From Otatea glauca (Eukaryota; Streptophyta; Magnoliopsida; Poales; Poaceae), in NCBI GenBank assembly GCA_036346275.1, contig CM070723.1, positions 45,710,743 to 45,774,742 on the forward strand: 64,000 nt of DNA, read 5' to 3'. The position numbers were made by a program, and so were the translations under genes. Positions 45,881-57,077 of the stretch are shown in pieces. Position 1 is the stretch's first letter; each line of letters opens with the position of its first letter. Below the pieces are notes generated by a model that searched no databases, was not told where the DNA came from, and saw nothing but the letters and a program-made list of their open reading frames with translations.

Positions 45881-48106
45881 TTAGATTTTTCCTTTTGGTA
45901 CCCAAACTTGTTTAGGTCCGCGCACGTTAGTAACAAGAGACTTTGGAACCCAAATAGATCGCACATGAGAGGCATAGTTGGGTTTACTGTGATGAGCAAC
46001 TACATGACCAAGATTAGTTCTTTTAAGCACATAAGATGCAAAGAAAGTAGCATGATCCTTATGATTAGAATTTATTTTGCTTTTGACAAAGTGAATTGGC
46101 TCATTCAATGGGGCAATTACGATGTGACTCTTTTTGCCCTTGGGTGGTGTATACCCGAGCCCATGCTTCATAGGGTTACCTTGACGCTTACCAAGAAACT
46201 CCTCTAATCCTTTGCTAGCCTTATAGGACTTTTGAAGTCCATCTTCAAGTATTTCCTTGAGCTTCTCATTTTCATAAGCCAACACTTGCAAGGTCTCAAG
46301 GTTAGTGGCACAAGTATCAACATTAATATTATAGCATCTAGCACATCCATTGCTAGTAGAAGGATATGAGAAATTGGAGTCACCCATTAAGGAGTTAGAG
46401 TTGCCATTCAAGTGATCAATAAGCTTCACTTCAAGAGTCTTGCAAGCATCCTTTGCTTTGGCAAGTTCCTCTACGAGTGAAGCGTTGGTGATCACAAGAC
46501 TAGCAAGCTCGGATTTGGTCATTTTTGAACTTTTGACCAACTCTTCAAACTTTCTCCTTTCATTACTTAGGCTCTTCTCTAGCTCAAGGTTTTTCTCTTT
46601 TTCAAGTATTAGCAAATCCTCTTGAGCTTCGAGAGTAGCCTCCTTTTGCTCAATGGTTTCCTCCAACTTCTCAATATCTTTTAAAAGTAAATCTAATTTT
46701 TGAACATCAAAATCTTCCATGGACTTAAATGCACTTTCATCGTCACTAGCGTCATCGCTATCATCTATGCATGAGTTGACAATTGAAGGAGATGTTGTTT
46801 TGATTAATACCTTGCGCCCCTTGGCCATGAGGCACATTGGAGCGTCTTCATCGTCATCGCTCAAGTTGTTGAAAAGACCCTTCTTCGTTGTTGAGGTGGG
46901 AGACATGGCGATGGCGATAGAAGCAACTCCTCCTTCGTCGGAATCGGAGCTTGAGTCGGAGTTGGAGTTTGAATCCCACTCTTCTCCTATGTGAGCTTGT
47001 CCCTTGTGCTTGAAGTGTTTGAACTTCTTGCTCCTTTCCTTGTCCTTGCCCCAGTATTTATCCTTCTTGTATGGCTTGTCTTCCTTCTTTTCTTTTTGGG
47101 GGCATTCGGCGATGAAATGACCGGTTTCCCCACATTCATAGCACTTTCTTGTTGAGTGTCTTCTTCTTGATTTGTTCCATTGATTTTTAGAGTAGCTCCC
47201 CGGTTTATAGCCCTTTTTCTTGAGGAATTTATTGAATCTTCTTACGAGCAAGGCCATATCATCATTGGTCAATGGGCCACTCTCCTCCTCATCATCGCTT
47301 GTACTTTCCTCGACTTCCGGTGCAATCCTCACGGCTTTCAAAGCGATGCCTTTCTTCTTTCCTGACTTGAACTCTTCTACCACTTCCGCTTCCTTGATCA
47401 TCATCTCATCCATCATTAGCCTCCCAATAACATCATGGGGAGAGAGAGTGTCGAAGTTTGGTCGGTCCCGGATGAGTTGCACCAAATTGCGGTTGGTGGG
47501 AGTGATTACTCGAAGAATGATTTTAACAACCGCTTTGTCGGTGAGCTCGGTACTTCCAAGACCCTTAGCTTGATTCACCAACACCATCAAGCGGTCGAAC
47601 ATCCTTGTATAAGACTCTCCTTCTTCTAGAGTGAATCTGCTTAGCTCACCAATAATGAGCTCAATCTTGGACTCACGGACGCTCGATATCCCTTCATGAG
47701 TAACCATAAGTCTTTCCCAAATTGCTTTGGCATCTTCAAGTCCATCGACTCGGTTAAACTCGGAATCACTTAAAGCATTGAACAAGGCATTGACGGCCAA
47801 GTCATTGAAATGTTGAGCTTTCTTCTCTTTGGGAGTGAGCTTGCTTGGATCCATAGCTTTAAAACCTGTTTCTACAATCTCCCAAATACACGGGTGAAGT
47901 GATCTCAAGTACATCTTCATTTTATGTTTCCATGCGGCATAGCGAGTACCATCAAAATGAGGTGCTCTACCGGATGACACGGAAACATAAGATGAAGAGC
48001 TTGAGACTCCAAGAGAGGGATAATCATATGGAATTTCAACCCCTTTGCCGGAACCCGTGGCCTTTTCTTGGTCACGGATTTCGTCACTCTTCTCTGTTAG
48101 CAACAT
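45881..48106 (-). CDS. Element B gag (741 residues, intact frame)
   Basis: It starts at ATG 48106. Order: a Ser-rich N-terminus; the copia gag core with HFDGTRYAAWKHKM and EAKAIWERL/HEGISSVRESK-like segments; the zinc knuckle CYECGETGHFIAEC at about residue 320; a Lys-rich stretch; an acidic Ser/Asp stretch; then a long coiled coil (about residues 470-590, with DLLLKDIEKLEETIEQKEAT). The frame ends VWVPKGKI. The length and coiled coil are typical of Sirevirus gag. Compared with A and D it keeps only the proximal zinc knuckle. Confidence 0.88.
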   Translation of the reverse strand: MLLTEKSDEIRDQEKATGSGKGVEIPYDYPSLGVSSSSSYVSVSSGRAPHFDGTRYAAWKHKMKMYLRSLHPCIWEIVETGFKAMDPSKLTPKEKKAQHFNDLAVNALFNALSDSEFNRVDGLEDAKAIWERLMVTHEGISSVRESKIELIIGELSRFTLEEGESYTRMFDRLMVLVNQAKGLGSTELTDKAVVKIILRVITPTNRNLVQLIRDRPNFDTLSPHDVIGRLMMDEMMIKEAEVVEEFKSGKKKGIALKAVRIAPEVEESTSDDEEESGPLTNDDMALLVRRFNKFLKKKGYKPGSYSKNQWNKSRRRHSTRKCYECGETGHFIAECPQKEKKEDKPYKKDKYWGKDKERSKKFKHFKHKGQAHIGEEWDSNSNSDSSSDSDEGGVASIAIAMSPTSTTKKGLFNNLSDDDEDAPMCLMAKGRKVLIKTTSPSIVNSCIDDSDDASDDESAFKSMEDFDVQKLDLLLKDIEKLEETIEQKEATLEAQEDLLILEKEKNLELEKSLSNERRKFEELVKSSKMTKSELASLVITNASLVEELAKAKDACKTLEVKLIDHLNGNSNSLMGDSNFSYPSTSNGCARCYNINVDTCATNLETLQVLAYENEKLKEILEDGLQKSYKASKGLEEFLGKRQGNPMKHGLGYTPPKGKKSHIVIAPLNEPIHFVKSKINSNHKDHATFFASYVLKRTNLGHVVAHHSKPNYASHVRSIWVPKSLVTNVRGPKQVWVPKGKI

Positions 48107-48148
48107 CTTGATTCTCCAAGCGGTTAAGCCAAATTATGGAGAATTAGG

Positions 48149-48160
48149 CTCTGATACCAA
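48149..48160 (-). promoter_or_regulatory. Primer-binding site of element B
   Basis: The minus strand reads TGGTATCAGAGC next to the 5' LTR, matching the 3' end of methionine tRNA. Confidence 0.92.
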
Positions 48161-48161
48161 T

Positions 48162-49567
48162 TGAAAGGACCTGAGATGTAGCCTAGAGGGGGAGGGGTGA
48201 ATAGGCAGATAAACATTTGCAGATAAAATAAAATCTACCAAGTGTCTCAACCCGGAATGTCCGGGGTATATAACCCAGATACTCCGGATTATCCGGACTC
48301 TCCGGGTTCAGAAGTCCGGAAACTCCGAATTGAGGATCTCAAGAGAGATTTTAAATCCCTGCAATATTTCGACAATCTACTTGAATACAAAAGATCTTAA
48401 TGTTGTTAGGTACCGAGGTATAGTAGATCCGAGCCACAAACAACAAGAGAGTAGATCGGGTCTTCCAAAGGTCTACCAAAACAAACTCAAGCAAGAACAC
48501 AACCAAGAGCACGAAGACAAAGATTTTTACCCAAGTTCGGATTCTTGAAGGAATCCTACGCCTCCGTTGAGGAGGCACAAAGCCCGGTCCCTCTTGACCA
48601 CTATCCTCCGGTGTTGCACAAAGCACTCGCCGGTCTTCACTTCTTGCCTCTTTCCTTTCGGAGGCGAGACTTGCCTTCACAAACTTCCGGGGCTTACCAC
48701 ACCAAGATTTGGAAGCTCCCGGTGACTCCTTGCCGTCTAGGAGCCCTTCAAACTCCAAGAGTAACGAATACCTCGCGAAATCAACTTGGAGGATGAAACA
48801 TGTGCTCAAGAATGAAAGATGCAAGAACTAGTTACTCAAATCCACTCCTTTCTCCCAAAAGAGTCAAATCTATCAAAAGCTTCAAATGGAGAAAGGGGAT
48901 TTTGGCTCAAGAGAGAGAATGAGTGTTTTTTGAATGAGCAAGCGAAATTAATGGAGCACCCAGTTAGGTGGAGAGTGATGGCTTATATAGGTGCTCCAAA
49001 ATCCAGCCGTTGGGGGTGAGCTGCGCTCAACCCGGAGACTCCGGACTTACAACCCGGAGACTCCGGATTGGGAAGATTTAGAACATACCGAGGCAGCTAA
49101 CCCGGAGACTCTGGACTAATTAACCCGGAGTGTCCGGACCAAATGTCCGGATACTCCGGACTATCCAGGGCTGCAATCGAGAGTCTCAACCCGGAGAGTC
49201 CGGACAAAAGTCCGGATACTCCGGGTTGGCCCATTCGGCCAGAAGTGTGCATTCTGACCAAGAAGAAGTGTTTAGAGTTTTTATGCAATGCAATTTTCAT
49301 CTTTGAGCACACGTATATCCTAAAAGTGATTTCTCGTTGTATCCCTCTTAATAGTACGGCTATCGTTAGACTCAAATAAAAATAGAAAACTTTACAACAA
49401 GTCTTGATGCCGTCTTCACAAATTTTAAACTCTTCTATGATCTTCAATTTGCTTTTTCTAGGATGATATTGCTTCAAACTCTGCACAAATTCTCATTTAG
49501 GCATTAGTTCTTCAATTGTGTTGCCATCTATCACCAAAACTTCTTAAGGGGCCTAAATGCACTATCA
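48162..49567 (-). repeat. Element B 5' LTR with CCGGA palindrome clusters
   Basis: It runs TGAAAGGACC to GCACTATCA on the plus strand. Palindromes such as CCCGGAGACTCCGG and TCCGGATACTCCGG cluster at 49027-49226, just upstream of the TATA box (minus strand, 48981-48990), and again at 48249-48320 in the presumed transcribed part. CCCAACGGCT at 49005-49014 is 15 bp upstream of the TATA box. Confidence 0.92.
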
Positions 49568-49572
49568 GTTAG

Positions 49573-51462
49573 TAACTAAGGCTTTGGGGCACCCAAATGG
49601 CATTCTTTTTACGGCCAAGTATAGGAGTGCCAACAAATTTAGCAATTATTTTACCAAAACTATCTTTCTTAAGCACATAGCAAGAGTCATAAATGTTATT
49701 TTTAGTTGTTTTATCCAAGAGGCAATTATTTGATAGATGACCTACCTCATGACATTTATAACAAAACTTCCCGTTTGATTTAACAAAATGAGGAGCTTTG
49801 TTATTAATCTTTTTGCCCTTCTTAGGAATATATCCTAGTCCTTCTTTATTGTAGGAGCATCTTTGACCATTCAAGATTTTATTTAAAGCGTCTTTACACT
49901 TAAAACATCTATCAAGACTTTTGCTAAGTTTGTTTACTTGTTCCTTAAGTTCATTATTTTCTACTACTAGGTTTTCATGGCAAGAATTTGAATTAGAGCA
50001 TGAAATTGATGGTATATCAAATAAATCATCACAAGAGGTAGATATGCTAGTTTTTGATATATAACATGAATCAATTTCTAAGAAAGATACATCATCAATA
50101 ATTTTGCAACTAATCCCTATATCATTTTGAGACTTTGAATGATTCTTAGCAAGAAGAGTCTCATGAGCTTCCATTAGCTCCTCATAAGAGTCTTTGAGAG
50201 AAAGGTATTCTTTTCTCAAGGCTTTATGTTTAGACTTTTCTTTTCCAAGATACTCATTCAAATCCTCAAGCATATCCATTAATTCATCATAGGAGGGTTC
50301 ATCATCATTTGTGTTTACATTGAAATCTCCTTCTACCATAAGGCACAAAGGAGTGATGAAAGGAGATGAATTCTCCTCTATGGCGATGCCGGCAAGACCC
50401 TTCCTTTTTGAAGGTGTTTCTTCCTCGGAAGAGTCGGAGTCCGAATATTCTTCTTCGGAATTCCACTCTCCAAGTGAGCCTCGCCTTTCCCATCCTTATT
50501 CAACTTCTTGAAGAGCTTCTTCTTCCCATGAAAGAACTTCTTCTTCGAGGGGGACTTGTTTTTGTCGTCCCTTTTCTTTAGACATTTTGAGGCAATATGT
50601 CCCTTCTCATCACACTCATAGCACTGGATATTTGCATATCGGTTGGTGCTAGAGTATTGTCCTTTCTTGAATTTTTGAGGACCACTTGTGCTTGAGCGTC
50701 TCTTCATGAATTTTCTCATTCTTCTTACAAGGAGGGTCATTTCCTCCTCGGTGTCTTCATCGTCATCGGAGTCATTTAGCATCTCATCGCTTGACTCCAC
50801 CTTTGCCTTAAAGGCGATATTCTTCTTCTTCGAATAGCTTTGCTCCAAAAGCTCTTCCTTGTCCTTCTTGTAAAGCTCATTGGTTATGAGATTTCCAAGG
50901 AGTCCGTTAGCGCTATTCTTGCAACCGGTGAGTTGAGAAACAACGTCACCAAGGTCTCATATTTTTCCGGAAGAGCCCTAAGCATCTTACGAACAATGTC
51001 AAAATCGGTTAGTGATGCTCCAAGGCTCTTGAGCTCATTTACTATGTTGTTCAATCGTGAATACATCTCATTGATGTTTTCATGAGGCAACATAATAAAA
51101 CTCTCATATTTGATTCGAAGCATATGCAATTTGGCTTCTTTGGCCGAGGATGTCCCCTCATGAATTTCCGAGAGGGTTGTTCAAATCTCATGAGCGGTTT
51201 CAAGATTGCTCACTCGATTGAACTCATCCGCGTTCAAAACTCCAAAAAGAGCATTCATAGCTTGAGCATTAAGATGAGTGTTTCGCTCCTCTTGGTCTAA
51301 TGTGAGTGTGGGATTGACCCCCGGAGTGAAACCCTCAACTACAATTCTCCATATGCTTGGACTCATGGCCTTAAGATAAACGGTCATGCGAATTTTTCAA
51401 TAAGCATAATTTGTACCATCAAAAAATGACGCCTTACCTATTGACACCCTATCGCTAGCCAT
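49573..51462 (-). pseudogene. Element D gag, broken
   Basis: The ATG at 51462 opens MASDRVSIGK and FFDGTNYAY. The conserved Trp after AY is a TGA stop (about 51397), consistent with a G-to-A change. Further frame changes occur near 51150, 50870 and 50360. Two zinc knuckles are present: CYECDEKGHIASKC (near 50620) and CYKCHEVGHLSNNC (near 49750), with a coiled-coil region between them. It ends next to the B insertion and resumes as protease at 26340. Confidence 0.82.
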
Positions 51463-51502
51463 CCTTACTCTCTAAGCGGTGAAGCCCCAAAAGAGAGTCC
51501 AA

Positions 51503-51514
51503 GCTCTGATACCA
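51503..51514 (-). promoter_or_regulatory. Primer-binding site of element D
   Basis: TGGTATCAGAGC on the minus strand, two bases from the 5' LTR. Confidence 0.92.
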
Positions 51515-51516
51515 CT

Positions 51517-53339
51517 TGTAGGATCAAGGATAACCGATTAGAGGGGGGTGAATAGGAGGTTTCTAACTTTTTCGACACTATTTAGAAATAACGAAAGACA
51601 CAAAGATATAGAGATACACAATGCAAGATCACACTAAATTTCTCTAGCAAACACATGAGATACTATGTCAAATTTAGTGTAGCAAATATACAAGTGATCA
51701 CAAATACTATCAAAAGTATGCTATCAATGAAATAAATTCTCAACAAAGAGGAATACCAATCACAAATAAATATGAGACAAGAATTTTAACTCGTGGTCTC
51801 GGAGACTTGCCGGTCTCCCCTACTCCGCGTTGAGGTGACTTGAATCACTTCAAGCCGGCTCCACTCGCTTGAGCCTTCCTCAATCACTAAGGTAGTTCTT
51901 CCCCGCTCCGGGTAGGAGAACTCCGGCCTTCACAACTTGCCGGGGCTTTCTCACAATCTCCGTTGAGAAGCTCATCGTGCACAATCGCCTCCAAGCCGTC
52001 TCGGAGGCAGCAACCTCCAAGAGTAATAAACCTTGACGCTTGCTTGAGGTCAAATATTGGTGTCTAAAGGCTCAATCACTAAATGCAACACTCAAACTTG
52101 TTTCTCACACTCACAAATGAAAATTGAATGCACACAAGAGTGGAGAACACTTGCTAGAGCTCAAATATCATCAATGAAGACCAAGAGTGGCTCTAGAATG
52201 CAGGTGGGGAGGTATTTATAGCCTCCATCAAACTTTCTAGCCGTTGGAGCTCGAATCTGGTAAAAATCCTATTTTTTCGATGCTACCGCCCATGTAGGAC
52301 CGATAGCACCAGGCTCCACTTCAACGGCTAGAACTGTGCATTTAATGCACTTGCCAGAGACCGTTACAAAATGGTCCGGTGCTACCGCCCAACTAGGGTC
52401 GTAGCACCAGGCTCTATTACGATTTCTTTCCTCGAAAAGGGATCTCTCTGGAATTATAGCACCGGGCTTAGGACCGGTGCTACCGTGGGTCCGGTAGCAC
52501 CGGGATACCAATGGCGGTAGCACCGGGCCACCAAAACACCCAAAAAATACTCCCCTTTGTGATTTTCACACCGGGTTGATGGTCGGTGCTACCGGACTAC
52601 TGATAATCCGGTAGCACCAGGCTACCAAAACACCCAAAAATACACCCCTCTGTGATTTTCACACCGGGTTGATGTCCGGTGCTACCGATAGTCCGGTAGC
52701 ACCAGCCCACTATGGGCGGTAGCACCGGGCTACCAAAACACCCAAAAATACACCCCTCTGTGATTTTCACACCGGGTTGATGTCCGGTGCTACCGATAGT
52801 CCGGTAGCACTGGCCTACCATGGGCGGTAGCACCGGGCTACCAAAATACCCAAAAATACACCCCTCTGTGATTTTCACACCGGGTTGATGTCCGGTGCTA
52901 CCGATAGTCCGCAGTAGCACCGGCCCACCATGGGCGATAGCACCGGATTTCCAGAGACTTGATTTGTTTCAAAAGATTTTCAATATTGGAACTTATTTAT
53001 CATTAAGCAACTATTTGAATATGCATTTTGAGCCTTTAAACCCTAAATGACATCAAGATAAGCGTCAAGATCCCTCTTAATAGTACGGCCCTAATTCTAA
53101 CAAACCAATCTTTCTTCCAAACTCCAAGATCGACAAAATACTAGAAAAGAACCTTATAAATTTACCTTTTTACGATCTTGACATATTTGATCTTTCCTTT
53201 GCACTTTCCTTGGTATTTCAATGGTCATCAATCTTGGGATTAACCTACTTCCAACAATCTCAAGGAAAATATTAGATCAAGTACCAAAGTTGTCATTAAT
53301 TATCAAAACCAAAACACCATGGGTGCCTAGATGCTTTCA
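51517..53339 (-). repeat. Element D 5' LTR (Sirevirus), inserted in F
   Basis: It starts TGTAGGATCAAGG and ends GATGCTTTCA on the plus strand. The next bases, ACCTG, should be one copy of the target duplication, but the other end of D has been lost. The TATA box GGCTATAAATACC is on the minus strand at 52211-52223, with TCCAACGGCTA at 52238-52248, 18 bp upstream. Upstream of that lies the GGTGCTACC palindrome array. Confidence 0.9.
52510..52960. repeat. 108-bp tandem array with GGTGCTACCG/CGGTAGCACC palindromes (element D LTR)
   Basis: GATTTTCACACCGGG recurs at 52561, 52654, 52762 and 52870. Spacing is 93, 108 and 108 bp; the first interval lacks one half-palindrome. Each unit holds GGTGCTACCG and its complement CGGTAGCACC around a short spacer. 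Further single copies extend back to about 52285. Because 108 is a multiple of three, the array gives a spurious periodic open frame at 52597-52920. Confidence 0.92.
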
Positions 53340-53800
53340 ACCTGGAACAACTCTTGCGGAGGCTTGATAAGTTATAGGTTAGATATGAGGCTCCTTTCTT
53401 TCCTACCACAATGCAGAGGGCCCTGGGCCTTAGTCGGCTTGGGTGTCGGGCCCGCGCTACATCCATAGGGCATTGCTTTTTGGAGAGCGCCAATGCGGAA
53501 GGGCCTCTTGGCTACAGGAGCTAGCTTCTGGGAGCCTAAGTGCACGGCTCTTGTGTGTAAGAGGGTCAAGGACTCCCCTGTGACTTTATTTTCAGTGCTA
53601 ACCATATGCATCCTTGAATGTAGGTCATCGGGGAGCCACGCTTGCGAGCGAGGATAGGTGGGAAGCAGGGTCCCCATGGGTACGTTCCCTCGAGGTTGGG
53701 CGCCGCAGACGCATGCAACATAAGCTTGCCCACCAGTGTTGATACCGAACCGTCTACCATTTTGCAGGTGACCGCCCGCGAGATGCCCTTGCTAATGGCA
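53340..53800. other. Element F internal region between D and the antisense ORF
   Basis: GC-rich element F sequence with no clear product. It presumably forms the distal part of the antisense ORF region or its leader. Confidence 0.4.
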
Positions 53801-53826
53801 AGGGTAAGACGGAGGAGGTTTCTCCT

Positions 53827-54560
53827 ATGAAGGGTAAGGGCAAGAGCAAGCCCCCCTGTGGAGAGGATCATCATGCAAGGGATGTGGATATGATGGGTCC
53901 TGTTGGTTCCACCGCCTTCGTGGAACCGACGGGCAATGAAGGGCTTGTCTTGGAGGAAGTGAAGGTAGATCCCAGGCCATCGGAGCTCACCGACAGGGAG
54001 AAGCTCTGTCTCATCCAGCGAGGAAGTCATCTTTTCGCAGGGGACGTGGACTTCCCAGCGCTAGGGGAGAGCCCTAACCCCCCACCAGGGTACGTCGTGG
54101 CTCTCAAGGCTTGGATGGACGTCGGCGTTGGGCTCCCGATGCACCCTTTATCAAGAGGTATACCCAGGTGCTCGAGGTGGAGCTCTCCCACTTTAGCCCG
54201 AACTTCTTCGCCGGTTGAGGATCTTCTTGTGGCTGTGTGAAACGGGTATCCCGGGGGAGCCAATGGAGCTGACCGTAGCCCTGTTCGACTACTTCTTTCG
54301 CTCTCAGTGGGGGGACACTAGGAGAGGGCCCCTGTGGTCCATTTTCACTACCCCGCGGCATGGGGACGAGTTCCCCGTGCATACCACAAGAGAGTGTTGT
54401 GGTTCTACTTGAAGGTTAAGGACTTCATCTACACTGGGTCGCAACTGGCATTGACGACATGAATGTACCCTAAGATTGGTCGTCTCACTGACGACGACTG
54501 GAAGCTGCACAACGCAATTTGAGAGGTGCGCACAAGGAAAAGTGCTCGTGATGGTCGGCT
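53827..54560 (+). pseudogene. Element F antisense ORF, putative gypsy-type transposon domain
   Basis: The plus strand (opposite to gag-pol) encodes a region with LTDREKLCLIQRG, then YVVALKAWMDVGVGLPMHP, then in another frame RIFLWLCETGIPGEP and ALFDYFFRSQWGDTR. This order resembles the plant putative gypsy-type transposon domain (Transposase_28, PF04195) found as an antisense ORF downstream of pol in Tat-lineage elements. The frame changes near 54210-54240. The function of this protein is unknown. Confidence 0.58.
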
Positions 54561-55584
54561 GGGGCGTGCTCCCCTCATTTTGTATGAACTTGTTTTGATA
54601 TTAAGGTATGGATGACTTATGACTCTTGCAATATTTTGTTCTGGGATGTGCCATGAAGGGCAGTTGGTATTCGCTATAAATGAAACGTACAGAGGGCTTG
54701 AGCACCACACCGATTATGCCCCGCCAAAGAAGATCTGCCGTAGGACTGGGCGACTTCATGGGGGCATGATTGTGCCTTGGGTCCCAAGGAGGGTCCAAGG
54801 CGCGGGCGCCCCGCCGGAGAGTCATTTAGTTACTTCTCCCCAAGGGAGAGAGAGCAACTTATCTTAAGTTTTGTATGAAGGGGACGAGTCCTTTGTGTTG
54901 TTAGATAGCATGGGAGCATTTCCTTCCTCGTGTGAAGGTGAGGGTGACTCAGTCCCCGCGTCGCCCTTGGGCGATTTTAGCCTTGTCTTGGCCCTCGGGC
55001 CACTTGGGGGCACCAGTTCATAAGGCCTTATTAAGAGGACCAAACGTTTAGTTTGAGGTGTAGTCCCCATAGGAGCGTCATGAGTTATTTATTTGGCCTT
55101 GACAGGAGGCTTAGGCCTACGCCCACCGGGAATGGGATGTCTCCCAGGCTATATTCCTTGCAATAAGAAAACCTCTGTTGCTTCCCACAGAGGGGATGAG
55201 ATTATGACTCTAGGGTCATTCGGCTTAGCGCTAGCGGTCTATGGGGGACTAAGCCATGGAACACCCTATGACTTGGGCAAAATGCCTTAAGTCGTCGCCC
55301 ACTCCCTGGGTCCAGTAAGAAAGGGGCCACCCAAGGGGGACGTGAAATGTCTAGGCCGCTTGGGGCTTTATTAGGGGTAGGCCTCGGAGGCCATGCGCCC
55401 TAGGAACACGTCTCGCGCGAGACACGGGTTTCGGCCCATCCCCCACAACTACGTGTGGGGGATGGGTCTTTCGAGACAATCACACAAGTGACAGAAGATA
55501 GGTACTTAGTTTGATATTTCATTGATGACCTTAGAAGGGTTTATATCAATACAAGATAGGTGTCGTTACAGCGTACAAGAAAGC
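54561..55584. other. Element F region between antisense ORF and pol end
   Basis: No supportable gene. The sequence is GC-rich with GGGGGATGGG/CCATCCCCCAC inverted words near 55435-55465, which could form a hairpin. Confidence 0.35.
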
Positions 55585-57041
55585 TTAAATGTAAAACTTC
55601 TTGAGCTTGTCTGCATTCCAGACATGCTTGAGCAGCTTGTCTTCCATTATGGAGAGGTGATAGGCCCCCAAGCCCAAGACCGCTGAGACGCGATAGGGTT
55701 CCTCCCACTTAAGATAAAGCTTCCCTTGGGCTCCCGGTTCAGTACCCTTTTTAGCACCAAGTCCCCCAGGAGGAAGGTTTGCTCCCACACCAGGTTGTTG
55801 TAGAAAAGGGCGACTTCTCGTTCGTACGCGGCATGCTTGACGAGGGCGCGGTCAAGGATCTCCTTTGTGAAATCCTCTTTCACCTTGTGGTTTTCTTCGT
55901 TCGCCATGAAATTGATGGGTAGGGCCTCCGAGAGCATCTCCACACGAAGAGAGCGGGAAGACCGCTTTCACTCCGTACACAAGTGAAAAGGGGTTCACCC
56001 TGTGGATCGGCTAGGAGTAGTGCGTATCCCCCACAAGACACTGAGTTCCTCTACTCATAGCCCACACTTAAGTGTGATTTTCTTGAGCCGGTGGTGGATG
56101 CCTTGGAGGATTAGGCCATTGGCCCTTTCAATCGCCTCGTTAGTCTTAGGGTGAGCCACCGACGCGAAGCAGAGGGTTGTCCCAATTGAATCACAGAGGT
56201 CCCTAAAGGAAGAAACATCGAATTGAGTCCCATTGACCACGGTGAGCTCCTTAGGGACCCCGAAGCGCCATATAATATTCTTTTAGAAGAACTTTTGCAA
56301 CACTTGAGACGTGATTAACAACAATAGCTTCGTTTCCACCCACTTGGTAAAGTAGTCCACCGCCACCACCACATGCTTGTATCCCCCCTTGGCCGGCGGG
56401 AATGGCCCAAGCAGGTCCATACCCCATCGGGTGAAAGGCCAAGTGATTGGTATCTGGTGCAGAGATGCAGCGGGGGAGTGGTAAGCCGATACCATCCTTT
56501 GGTAACCTTCACATGTTTTGAGGGTTTCAATGGCATCTTGCACCATTGTGGTCCAATAGAAGCCTTGTCTTAACGCCTTCGCCGCAGTTGCCCTGGGCAC
56601 AAGGTGCGAGTCACAGAGACCTTCATGCACCTCACTGAGGAGTGAGATGCCCTCCTCTCTTGGGAGGCACTTGAGTAGCGCAAAAGACTCTTTTTTGTAA
56701 AGTATCCCTTCGAGGAGTACATAGGACCTAGCCTTTGCAAATAGCCTCCGGTCTTCGGTGCTACCCTCTATTTCTGTTTTTCCTTGGATGCATTCTATGA
56801 TTGTGGTCATCCACGTTGTGGGCGGTGTTGTGGTCTCACTGACCGTCAGGAGTAGTTTGGGATCTCTCTTCTTGTCGGCATCTTTCTTAACGGAGGGTGT
56901 GTCGAGCACCTCGAGGAAGACCTCTGGTGGGAGTAGCTCTTGGGAGCTTGCTGCTCGTGCCAAGCGGTATGCCCAGTGATTGTATCCGCGAGGTATACAG
57001 CGAGCTTCCATCCCCAAGAAGTATTGTTCCATTTTGCGCAC
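55585..57041 (-). pseudogene. Element F integrase, broken
   Basis: 57041-56283 carries the end of RNase H and the integrase zinc domain (HEGLCDSH; the paired CEGYQR has Tyr where a second Cys is expected) and the core WGMDLLGPFPPAKGGYKH. 56240-56055 holds the later core with HPKTNEAIERANG. 55943-55585 holds the C-terminal domain (WEEPYRVSAVLGLGAYHL) and the stop. The frame changes near 56280 and 55950. Confidence 0.82.
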
Positions 57042-57077
57042 CTCTTCGAGATAGCTAGCTATCTTGGGGTCGAGGCA

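Larger units (their letters stand above)
26341..49567 (-). mobile_element. Element B: Sirevirus-type Ty1/copia retrotransposon, containing element C
   Basis: LTRs at 26341-27739 and 48162-49567 are flanked by a perfect GTTAG duplication (26336-26340 and 49568-49572). B inserted into D between gag and protease. Without C it is about 11.2 kb. Order on the minus strand: 5' LTR, primer site, gag, protease, integrase, RT and RNase H, a promoter-like segment with a 5'UTR-type intron, the env-like ORF (split by C), polypurine tract, 3' LTR. It is the best preserved copia element in the window, with long open gag and RT frames. Confidence 0.93.

Noticed and set aside
52597..52920. Minus-strand open frame of 107 codons with a 36-residue period
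   Set aside because: It is a by-product of the 108-bp tandem repeat in the element D LTR; the period is divisible by three, so stops are avoided. No independent coding signal.
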